From: Amycolatopsis jejuensis
GTDB taxonomy: Bacteria; Actinomycetota; Actinomycetes; Mycobacteriales; Pseudonocardiaceae
Length of the DNA stretch: 64,000 bases
NCBI RefSeq assembly: GCF_000717335.1
Contig: NZ_JNYZ01000008.1
Span: 177,711 to 241,710, forward strand
Direction of reading: 5' to 3'
Positions 44,437 through 51,319 of this stretch are shown piece by piece. The notes below the pieces were generated by a model that saw only the letters and a list, made by a program, of their open reading frames with translations, was not told where the DNA came from and searched no databases. The position numbers and the translations under genes were made by a program. Within the stretch, counting starts at the first letter, position 1, and each line of letters begins with the position of its first letter.

Positions 44437-44556
44437 CGCGACCTCCTCTTCCAGGCTGACCTCGCCTTGACTGTCCACAAGGGACCGATCCCTCCTCCTT
44501 CACCCACCGCGGTCAAGGCAGGGCTTGCCCGCCCACGCGCGAAATAAACCACCCGG

Positions 44557-44581
44557 GTTTCGACCGTCCCGACACCGGGTA
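44557..44581 (+). promoter_or_regulatory. Sigma-B/F-type promoter
   Basis: GTTT (44557-44560), 16 bp, then GGGTA (44577-44581), the stress sigma-factor pattern of actinobacteria. It lies 32 bp before the start of the small membrane protein gene at 44613 and probably also serves the phosphoribosyltransferase. Confidence 0.55.
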
Positions 44582-44612
44582 GCCTCCACGAGGGGCAGCG
44601 AAGGAGCGGGTG

Positions 44613-44933
44613 ATGCAGCGGCGCAAGCAGGCTCTGCGGTCGATGGAACGCGGACTGCTGGCCACCGACGCACTCTGGGTGCGGCAGACGTTCGGCCAGG
44701 TCGCGTGGCCGCTGCGGCGCGCGTGGGTCGTGCTGTGCTGGACGCTCACCGCCGCAGCCGCCGCGCTCGTCGTGTGCGGGATCGTGCTGCCGGGCCTGCT
44801 GCCTCTCGCGCTGCCCGGGTTCCTGCTCGCCGGGGTCGCGATCTGCTGCCACACCGCGCGCCGGAACCGGCTGCACCCGCCTGCGCGCCGGGGTGCCGGT
44901 CCGGGGGAAGGGTTCCGGTGCCATCCGTCGTGA
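44613..44933 (+). CDS. DUF3040-like small membrane protein
   Basis: The 106-residue product follows AAGGAG. The amphipathic N-terminal part (RKQALRSMERGLLATDALW) and two adjacent hydrophobic helices (VVLCWTLTAAAAALVVCGIV and LPLALPGFLLAGVAICC) are like actinobacterial DUF3040 proteins, whose role is unknown. A stress-type promoter precedes it. GTG 44610 is an alternative start. Confidence 0.65.
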   Translation: MQRRKQALRSMERGLLATDALWVRQTFGQVAWPLRRAWVVLCWTLTAAAAALVVCGIVLPGLLPLALPGFLLAGVAICCHTARRNRLHPPARRGAGPGEGFRCHPS

Positions 44934-44981
44934 CCGGCCCGACCCGCGTGACCGCCTTGGGCCGGGACTGAGGGGAAGCCG

Positions 44982-45623
44982 ATGCGGCGGTTCCGGGCAC
45001 GCACCGAAGCGGGTACCCGGCTGGCCACCGTACTGGCCGGCCGTGACTGGCACGACCCGGTCGTCTTCGGCCTCGCCCGCGGTGGCCTGCCGGTGGCCGC
45101 ACCGGTCGCCTTGGCGCTCGACGCGCCGCTGGAAGTGCTGGTGGCACGGAAAATCGGCGCCCCGGGACAACCGGAGCTGGGACTGGGCGCAATCACGCCC
45201 GACGGCCCGCCGTACTACGACTGCGAAGGCCTCGCCATCGTGGACCTCACCCCGCACGACCTCACCGGCGCGGCCGACCAAGCCCGCGCCGAAGCGCGCG
45301 ACCAGGTCCGCCGCTACCTGGGCGATCGCGCCCCGCATCCGGTGTCCGGCCGCGACGCACTGGTGATCGACGACGGTGTCGCCACCGGCGGTACCGCGGT
45401 GGCCGCGCTCCGGTCGTTGCGGTCGAGGAACCCGCGCCGGCTGGTGTTCGCGGCCCCGGTCGGTGCTCCTTCTGCGCTGGACAAACTCGCGGCGGAAGCG
45501 GATGAGGTGGTGTGTCTCCGGCAGCCACTGCAGTTCCGCGCCGTGGGCGAGTTCTACCTGGATTTCCGCCAGACCACCGACGACGAGGTCCTCTCCCTGC
45601 TGCCCCTACGACGACAGCATTAG
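44982..45623 (+). CDS. Phosphoribosyltransferase-family protein
   Basis: The 213-residue protein has the type I phosphoribosyltransferase fold: FGLARGGLPVAAPVALAL near the N-terminus and the PRPP loop ALVIDDGVATGGTA. Members next to universal stress proteins are common in actinobacteria and are not nucleotide-salvage enzymes of known specificity. GAGGGGAAG precedes the ATG. It overlaps the convergent universal stress gene by 4 bp. Confidence 0.85.
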   Translation: MRRFRARTEAGTRLATVLAGRDWHDPVVFGLARGGLPVAAPVALALDAPLEVLVARKIGAPGQPELGLGAITPDGPPYYDCEGLAIVDLTPHDLTGAADQARAEARDQVRRYLGDRAPHPVSGRDALVIDDGVATGGTAVAALRSLRSRNPRRLVFAAPVGAPSALDKLAAEADEVVCLRQPLQFRAVGEFYLDFRQTTDDEVLSLLPLRRQH

Positions 45624-46534
45624 GGATGTTCCTCCGTCCCCTCGCGCACGATCGCGACCGGGCACGGCGAGTGGTACGCCATCGCGTGGCTCACCGAGCC
45701 GAGGAACATCCCGCGCAGCGCACCGCGGCCGTGCCCGCCGACCACGAGCAGTGTCGCGCCTTCGGCGTTGTCCAGCAGCACCTGCGCCGCCCGGCCGAGG
45801 CCGATTTCGCGCGTCACGACGACGTCCGGATGCAGCTCGGCCAGCCCGGTGAGCGACTCCGCCAGCAGCCGTTCCCCTTCCTCGCGCACGGTCGGCCAGC
45901 CCTCGTCACCGGCGTTCACCGGTTCGAGGAAGTCGCCGATCGGGTCGGCCCACGCGTGCACGGCGTGCAGGTCGCAACCGTGCCGGTCGGCGAAGTCGTA
46001 CGCGAACCGCACCGCCGCACTGCTCGCCGGTGACCCGTCCACGCCCACCACCACGCGCTTGCGCGGCGATTTCACCGGCCGCACCACGACCACCGGCCGC
46101 GTGCTCGAATGCACGAGCTGCGCCGCCGTCGACCCGAGCAGCAGCCTTGGCAGCGCACGCTTTCCCGACGCCCCCACCACGATCAGCTCCGCCCGCTCGC
46201 CCACGCGGGCCAGCTCGTCACTCGCCCGGCCGAGCTCGACGCGAGTGCGCACCGGAACGTCCGGCCGCCTCCGAGTGATGGCCGCGGCGACCGTGGCGAG
46301 TTCCCGCTCGGCATAGTCCACAAAGGACTGTTCCTCGGCGAGTTCCGCCGCGCTGGGCGCAATCGTGCCGGGCACGAAGGACAGGGTCGGCACGGCCAAC
46401 GGCACCGTCCGCACCACGACCAGGCAGGTGTCCCGCGCGGCAGCTTCCGCGGCCGCCCACTCGACCGCCGCCCGCGCCCCTTCGGACCCGTCGTCTCCGG
46501 CCACGACACCGGACTCAGCCGCCTCTTCGGTCAT
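45620..46534 (-). CDS. Tandem-domain universal stress protein
   Basis: The 304-residue protein contains two UspA domains. The first (VVAGDDGSEGARAAVEWAA to VGASGKRALPRLLLGSTA) and second (VVVGVDGSPASSAAVRFAYD to VVGGHGRGALRGMFLGSVS) each have the ATP-binding G-2x-G-9x-G(S/T) loop. Such proteins help survival in hypoxia or stationary phase. ATG 46534 is preferred over GTG 46537. A sigma-B-like promoter lies directly upstream. Confidence 0.9.
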   Translation of the reverse strand: MTEEAAESGVVAGDDGSEGARAAVEWAAAEAAARDTCLVVVRTVPLAVPTLSFVPGTIAPSAAELAEEQSFVDYAERELATVAAAITRRRPDVPVRTRVELGRASDELARVGERAELIVVGASGKRALPRLLLGSTAAQLVHSSTRPVVVVRPVKSPRKRVVVGVDGSPASSAAVRFAYDFADRHGCDLHAVHAWADPIGDFLEPVNAGDEGWPTVREEGERLLAESLTGLAELHPDVVVTREIGLGRAAQVLLDNAEGATLLVVGGHGRGALRGMFLGSVSHAMAYHSPCPVAIVREGTEEHP

Positions 46535-46563
46535 CACCGGCCTCCCGTTCGCTCCCGGAGAAC

Positions 46564-46587
46564 TACCCGCTCCCGGCGGCGGCCAAC
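46564..46587 (-). promoter_or_regulatory. Sigma-B-like promoter of the universal stress gene
   Basis: On the minus strand GTTG (46587-46584), 15 bp, then GGGTA (46568-46564), about 30 bp before the ATG. The pattern differs from GTTT by one base. Confidence 0.5.
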
Positions 46588-46763
46588 CGTGTACCGCGCC
46601 CGTCTGCCGGGAACCCGCTGGTCACCGTGCCGGTCCGGCTGTACCAAGCGGTCGAGTGCACTTCACCCAGTTCCGGCACGGCACGCCGGACCGGATCCGC
46701 TACCGGCGGGCGCCGATGTGGAATGCGGTGCTGAAGGCGTCTTGGCTCCTGGGCGGGTCCAGC

Positions 46764-47798
46764 TCAGACCGGGTCGGCCTCGCCCAGTGCCTCCGGGACG
46801 TCGAGTTCGCCGTGCCGCTCGGCGAGCGTGCCTGCCAGGTGGACGAGCTTGACATTCAGCTGCTGCGACGTGCGGCGGAGCAGCTCGAAAGCCTCGTCGG
46901 CGTCGAGGCCGCGGCGCGCCATGATGATGCCTTTGGCCTGTCCGATCACGTCGCGGCTGTCGAGGGCGCGCCGCAGCTGCTGCTGGTGCACCTCGTCCCG
47001 GGTGGCCGCGTCGGTCTCCGCGACCGCGAGCGTGGCGTGGCTGGCGAGCAGGAGGACCAGGTCGCGATCGGCCTCGGCCAGGCCGTCGGCCTTGCGGGAG
47101 TACAGGTTCAGCGCGCCGGAGAACCGCGGCGGGGAGTCCACGGCCAGCGCGGTGGCCAGCACGCCGCCCCAGCCCAGCCCGGCGGCGGCCGGCGCCCACG
47201 CGGGCCAGATCGTGGCGGCGCTCAGGTCGGGGCATTCGATGAACTCCGGACGGCCGGGCTCCGCGGCGTCGTGGCACGGCCCCTGGCCGAGGTCGTACTG
47301 CAGCCGGTCGAGCTCGGCGGCGGCCGGGTCGGTGTACGCGGCGGTGTGGAAGGTGCCGTCGGGGGCACGCAGCGTGATGGACACGAGGTCGGCGGAGGGG
47401 ATCAGCGACACCGCGGTGTCCACGACATGCTGCAACACCTCACCGACAGTCTCCGCCGCGAGCAGCATTTCGGTGAGCGTACGAAACCGGGTACCGGACG
47501 CCTGCGGCGGATCGTCCCCGTCGGCGAACGCCGCTGCTGCCGAATCCGCGACCGGTATGCCCGCGGCTTCGAGCACACTGCGCGCCGCTGCCCCGGGACG
47601 GCACGCGAATCCGACGCGCTCGGCCTGGGCCACACGGAGCACGTCGAGCGCTTCGACGGTGAACGTGGTGAGACCGGTCAGCTCGAAGACCACGACCTCG
47701 GGCACCGGAACCAGCCGGCGGGCGATTTCGTGCTGCAGCGCCACCGGATCGCCGGGTACACCGGTGAGGCGGACCACCACCGAATGGGCGATTCCCAC
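46764..47798 (-). CDS. STAS-like / GAF / ANTAR regulatory protein
   Basis: GTG 47798 follows AGAGGGGAG and starts VGIAHSVVVRLTGVPGDPVA; the longer frame upstream is not domain-like. Three parts are visible in 344 residues: a STAS-like domain (to about 95), a GAF domain (about 110-270; LGQGPCHDA, NLYSRKADGLAEADRDLVLLL) and an ANTAR RNA-binding domain (RDVIGQAKGIIMARRGLDAD). ANTAR proteins act as transcription anti-terminators at paired hairpins. A STAS domain in front of GAF-ANTAR suggests input from the anti-sigma network around it. Confidence 0.83.
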   Translation of the reverse strand: MGIAHSVVVRLTGVPGDPVALQHEIARRLVPVPEVVVFELTGLTTFTVEALDVLRVAQAERVGFACRPGAAARSVLEAAGIPVADSAAAAFADGDDPPQASGTRFRTLTEMLLAAETVGEVLQHVVDTAVSLIPSADLVSITLRAPDGTFHTAAYTDPAAAELDRLQYDLGQGPCHDAAEPGRPEFIECPDLSAATIWPAWAPAAAGLGWGGVLATALAVDSPPRFSGALNLYSRKADGLAEADRDLVLLLASHATLAVAETDAATRDEVHQQQLRRALDSRDVIGQAKGIIMARRGLDADEAFELLRRTSQQLNVKLVHLAGTLAERHGELDVPEALGEADPV

Positions 47799-47935
47799 GG
47801 CTCCCCTCTCGTCGTCCTGCCAATTTACCCGGACGGGAGGCGTCCCGCGAGGGAATGTTTCCGGTGCGGGCGGTGCGGTAATCCGGGGCGGGTATTGCCG
47901 GTCGGCGGTGGTATTGATGCCGCAGGCATGGAATT

Positions 47936-48075
47936 CGTAAGCGGGCAAAGGAGATTGCGGCTTGGACGGGGCCTGGTGGGTCTACCCGGGATCAGCTGTA
48001 CGACGAGGCTCGACGACGGGGTATTCGGGGCGGTCCCGGATATCCAAGGAGGAGCTGGCCGAAGCGTTGCGGTGA
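47936..48075 (+). pseudogene. Relic of a Rho_N/SAP-like (plasmid-stabilisation-type) small protein
   Basis: One frame reads RKRAKEIAAWTGPGGSTRDQ, LYDEARRRGIRG. After loss of one base it continues in another frame as GRSRISKEELAEALR and a stop at 48073-48075. Joined, this is the C-terminal end of a common actinobacterial small protein (T-R-x-Q-L-Y-E-E-A-x-x-x-G-I-x-G-R-S-x-x-S-K-x-E-L). The N-terminal half is missing and no start codon fits. One missing C at about 48041 explains the shift. Confidence 0.7.
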
Positions 48076-48101
48076 GGTCCTTTGTGGACAGGTTCGTGCG
48101 G

Positions 48102-48303
48102 TGGGCACCCCGAAGCCCGCGTGTCACGACGGTGCGGGGGCTGCGGATCGGGGTGCAGGGCCGGGTCTGGGTGCCGGGTTCGGGTGGGTGCGCGGGTGCG
48201 GCTGGGGTGCTGGGGAAAGCCGTGAAGGGAACCTTCACGGAATGCGGAGGGCTGTGAAGGGAACCATGAGGGAATCTGATTCCGTGAAGGTTCCCTTCAC
48301 GGA
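48102..48303. repeat. Composite dispersed repeat, copy 2
   Basis: Starts GGGCACCCCGAAGC, contains the 31-bp block (48145-48175) identical to copy 1, a small palindrome CGTGAAGG-GAA-CCTTCACG (48221-48239), then the 47-bp nested palindrome (48254-48300). The latter is identical to copy 1 except for the central base. Confidence 0.9.
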
Positions 48304-48342
48304 CGTCGGACGTCGGGCGGCGCCAAGGGGATGGGGCGGGCG

Positions 48343-48741
48343 TCAGCGGGGTTGTCGTGGAAAGGGTGTTGCCTGGGCGGCGGCGATCAGGTTAAGAGCG
48401 TCCGGGACGGTTTTCACTACTCGCAGTACGCGGTCCAGGCCCAGCAGGTGTAGTGGGCGCAGCAGGGCCCGCTGCTGGGTGGCGAAGAAGCACACAACGC
48501 CCGTTTCTTCGGCGGTGCGGGCGGTTTCCGCGAGTACGCCCAGGCCTCGGGCGGAGCAGAACGTGACCGTTGTGAGGTCGACGATCAGGGCGCGTGGGTG
48601 CAGGGCCAGTTCGTCCCGCAGCGTGGCGCGCAGGTAGTTCGCGTTGGTCACATCGATTTCCGGGGAAACACCGACGACGGTTTCGTCGCCCGTCGTGGTG
48701 ATTGTTCTTCTCAGCGGGGTACCGGGGAGCAGATCGTCCAT
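48343..48741 (-). CDS. STAS-domain anti-sigma factor antagonist
   Basis: ATG 48741 starts MDDLLPGTPLRRT; 132 residues. The STAS core is complete (VVGVSPEIDVTNANYLRATL; ALIVDLTTVTFCSARGLGVL) with Ser63 at the phosphorylated position. Unphosphorylated, such a protein binds an RsbW-type kinase and frees a stress sigma factor. The MEDS/HATPase protein at 43478 is a natural candidate partner. The upstream leader has two strong hairpins. Confidence 0.88.
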   Translation of the reverse strand: MDDLLPGTPLRRTITTTGDETVVGVSPEIDVTNANYLRATLRDELALHPRALIVDLTTVTFCSARGLGVLAETARTAEETGVVCFFATQQRALLRPLHLLGLDRVLRVVKTVPDALNLIAAAQATPFPRQPR

Positions 48742-48766
48742 CGTGGCACTCTCCTCGCGATTGCGA

Positions 48767-48819
48767 GGCCGGACCGGACGTGCTCGGTCCGGCCCGCGCA
48801 ACCTGCATTCGCGGGTTGC
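48767..48819 (-). promoter_or_regulatory. Two hairpins in the 5' leader of the STAS gene
   Basis: Arms GGCCGGACC (48767-48775) and GGTCCGGCC (48786-48794) form a perfect 9-bp stem. A second pair, GCAACC (48798-48803) and GGTTGC (48814-48819), lies next to it. Paired hairpins could be an anti-terminator target or an operator. There is no direct evidence linking them to the ANTAR protein. Confidence 0.4.
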
Positions 48820-49077
48820 ACTCGGGTCGGACGACGGCACGTGGGCTGAACCGGTTCCGCCCCCGACCGTACCTCAGCCCGCGCCCTCCCGCACCTTCCC
48901 GGATGGGGCGGAAAGTGCGGCGCCGCAGGGAGCCGGGGTCGGGAAAACCCGAAGGCACGGGAGGACGGGATCGTCGCGGCGTTCGGCAAAACAACCGGCC
49001 GCGCGGTGTTCAGATGCGGCGCGAGGACGTGGCGGCCTGCGCTCGGGCTGCCCGGTTGCGCGTGGTCGGCAATACCG
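48820..49077. other. Gene-free interval upstream of the STAS gene
   Basis: No coding sequence recognised in this G+C-rich stretch, which presumably carries the STAS promoter. Confidence 0.35.
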
Positions 49078-49485
49078 TCACAAATCGGTCGTCTCCAACG
49101 TGTCCCCATGCCGGTGGACGACCTTCCACTCACCGTCCTCCAGGCGATAAATCTGGGTGACCCGCAATGTGTACTGCCGCAGTTGCCCGTCCACCGACAC
49201 CCGGCTGTGCTCGTAGCTCACCGTGTACGCGACGTCGCCGCTCACCTCCGCTGCGTCGAGCTCCTGTTCGTAGGACTCGCAGCCGGAAAAGCGCGCCGCC
49301 AGGTCCTTGAACAGCCGGTCGATCCCCTCCTGACCGGCGACCGTCTGCCACGCCCCGAACACGGTCACCGGCTCGCCGCGGGACCAGATCGCCCGCCGCG
49401 GGGCGGAATCTCCGTTGTGTATCGCCACTTCCGCCTCGCGCAGCCCGGACCGGAACCAGGCCACGAAGTCCTCTCGCTCACTCAT
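49078..49485 (-). CDS. SnoaL/DUF4440-like NTF2-fold protein
   Basis: ATG 49485 follows GGAGGG by 6 bp; 135 residues. The pattern of an N-terminal helix (DFVAWFRSGLREAEVAIHNG), a strand at RRAIWSRGEPVTVFGAW, and terminal strands (YTLRVTQIYRLEDGEWKVVHRHGDTLE) fits SnoaL-like proteins. Function unknown; some relatives are stress-related. Confidence 0.8.
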   Translation of the reverse strand: MSEREDFVAWFRSGLREAEVAIHNGDSAPRRAIWSRGEPVTVFGAWQTVAGQEGIDRLFKDLAARFSGCESYEQELDAAEVSGDVAYTVSYEHSRVSVDGQLRQYTLRVTQIYRLEDGEWKVVHRHGDTLETTDL

Positions 49486-49618
49486 CGCGCCACCCTCCAG
49501 CTCCCCTGGACCTGTCATTCAACGCGTCTCCGAGCCGAACTCCAAGACCTCGCCCGCTAGTCCTTCCGGCCGAGGCCTGCAGGGCGAGAACCCTCCGAAA
49601 GACGTGAGCCATCCCGGG

Positions 49619-49687
49619 GATCTTGATCTCGGACCGGTGCCGCCGGTCAAGATCGTCTTACTGTGGCGGTACTTCGTGATCTTGACC
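49619..49687. promoter_or_regulatory. Three GATCTTGA sites upstream of the metalloprotease gene
   Basis: GATCTTGA at 49619-49626 and 49678-49685 and its reverse complement TCAAGATC at 49647-49654. The second and third make a 10-bp inverted repeat (GGTCAAGATC, GATCTTGACC). The array ends 19 bp before the start codon and looks like a multi-site operator. Confidence 0.5.
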
Positions 49688-49705
49688 CGGATGAGGGGTA
49701 CCACC

Positions 49706-50830
49706 ATGCGTATACGCACCGGAATCCTCGGCAGAACCCTGGCCGCGGCAGGCACCGCCGCGGCGCTCGTGATGGCCACCGCGCTGCCCGCCGGCGCGGC
49801 CGAGCCGCCGACTGTCGAACAGGACGTCGCGCAGCTCTACCAGGCGGTCTCCGACCTCTTCGACGGCCTGCCCTCCGGCGCGCTACGGGGCGTCGACCCG
49901 CTGTTCCGGTCGCCGATCCCGCAGGTCGGGCGGCAGACCCGGGCCACGGACGGCCCGATCCCGGGCTGTACCGAAGGAGCACTGCTCACCTACGCCGGAA
50001 AACTCGCGGCGCAGCTCAGCCCGCTCGAAAACCGGGCGCTCGGCGCGCTGTCCGGGCTCAGCCAGCTCTATGCCCAAGCGGTCTCCACCGACAAGGTCCC
50101 GCAGGTCTTCGGCACCGACGGCCAGTACACCCAGCGCGCCGCCTCGACGGTCGCCAAGCTGCGCGGGTTCTGGGACATCGAGAGCTGGAATGTCCAGTTC
50201 GTCGCCTGGAAGGGTACCGACCTCGGCAGCAAGGACAAGATGGTCCAGACCTTCAAGCTCGGCCTCGCACCCAAGCGGGCGCAGGAGGCGGCTGCGCTCG
50301 CGGTCAAGGTGCTGTACGAGGTCCCGGCCATGCAGGGCGGCCGCAACCCGCTGCTCACGCTCAACGCCTTCGCCGCCACGGCCGACAGCCTCGGCGGCAA
50401 GCGCGTGATGCTCGGTGACGGCCTCCTCGACACGGTCGACCAGCTCGGTTTCGACGAGGTTTCGGTGGAGACCGTCCTCGGCCACGAGTACGGCCACCAG
50501 GTCGACTTCGCGAACAAGAACTTCCCGCGCAACGAGTCCGGCGAGATGGGTCCGGACGCCTACAGCGGCTACTTCGTCGCACACGCGAAGGGCGAGTCTT
50601 TCGACGCCCGCAGCCAGCAGGCGGTCACGTACCTCGACGCCTCCATCGGCGACTGCCATCACAGTCACGGCACCCCTGACCAGCGCAAAGCTGCCGGTGC
50701 ATGGGGTGAGAAGCAGGCCGCGAACCAGAGCCGGGTCCTCCCGTCCGCCACGATGATCGCGCGGTTCCAGAAGGAGTACCCGAAGCTGGTCCCGCCGGCC
50801 CAGCCCGCGCTGGCCGCCGCGCACGGCTGA
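49706..50830 (+). CDS. Secreted zinc metalloprotease-like protein
   Basis: The 374-residue product has a Sec signal peptide (MRIRTGILGRTLAAAGTAAA to PAGAAE). The mature part carries the zinc motif HEYGH (His260, Glu261, His264) in VETVLGHEYGHQVDF, and EMGPDAYSGYFVAHAKGESF 20-40 residues later, where a third ligand should lie. It resembles neutral zinc metallopeptidases of unknown target. ATG 49706 is chosen; an in-frame ATG at 49691 adds five residues. Confidence 0.8.
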   Translation: MRIRTGILGRTLAAAGTAAALVMATALPAGAAEPPTVEQDVAQLYQAVSDLFDGLPSGALRGVDPLFRSPIPQVGRQTRATDGPIPGCTEGALLTYAGKLAAQLSPLENRALGALSGLSQLYAQAVSTDKVPQVFGTDGQYTQRAASTVAKLRGFWDIESWNVQFVAWKGTDLGSKDKMVQTFKLGLAPKRAQEAAALAVKVLYEVPAMQGGRNPLLTLNAFAATADSLGGKRVMLGDGLLDTVDQLGFDEVSVETVLGHEYGHQVDFANKNFPRNESGEMGPDAYSGYFVAHAKGESFDARSQQAVTYLDASIGDCHHSHGTPDQRKAAGAWGEKQAANQSRVLPSATMIARFQKEYPKLVPPAQPALAAAHG

Positions 50831-50895
50831 GGTCCGCCGCGGTGCGCCGTCCCGTCTCGACGGCTCGCCGCGGCCGTTTGTCCTACGATGATCTC

Positions 50896-51255
50896 GTGGA
50901 CGACGAGCAGCAACGCAAGCTCCGCGCGATAGTCGCCGACCTGGCGCGCGAAGGGAACACGGCCGAGCTCACCGGATTTCTCGAGCACGGCGTTCCCGTC
51001 GACGAACGCGACGAGGCCGGGAATTCGCTCCTGATGCTCGCCGCGTACCACGGCCGGACGGAGACGGTCGCGTTGCTGCTGGCCCGCGGCGCCGACCCGG
51101 ACCTGCGCAACGACCGTGACCAGGCACCACTGGCCGGGGCGTTGTTCAAGGGCGAGGACGAGATCGTCCGGCTGCTGGTGGACGCGGGCGCGAACCCGGA
51201 CCTCGGCACCCCCACCGCCCGGCAGACGGCCGCCATGTTCGGCCGGACGCTCTGA
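50896..51255 (+). CDS. Ankyrin-repeat protein
   Basis: GTG 50896 starts VDDEQQRKLRAIVADLAREG; 119 residues. Three ankyrin units are visible (AELTGFLEHGVPVDERDEAG; NSLLMLAAYHGRTETVALLL; DQAPLAGALFKGEDEIVRLL), ending DAGANPDLGTPTARQTAAMF. Likely a cytoplasmic protein-binding module. Partner unknown. Confidence 0.85.
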   Translation: MDDEQQRKLRAIVADLAREGNTAELTGFLEHGVPVDERDEAGNSLLMLAAYHGRTETVALLLARGADPDLRNDRDQAPLAGALFKGEDEIVRLLVDAGANPDLGTPTARQTAAMFGRTL

Positions 51256-51287
51256 GCGGACAGAAACCCGTACGGCAGCAAGGAAAA

Positions 51288-51314
51288 GCGCCGGTCACCC
51301 GTGGTGACCGGCGC
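51288..51314. terminator. Bidirectional terminator hairpin between convergent genes
   Basis: GCGCCGGTCACC pairs perfectly with GGTGACCGGCGC around CGT, giving a 12-bp stem between the ankyrin gene and the ABC permease. Confidence 0.8.
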
Positions 51315-51319
51315 CGTCC

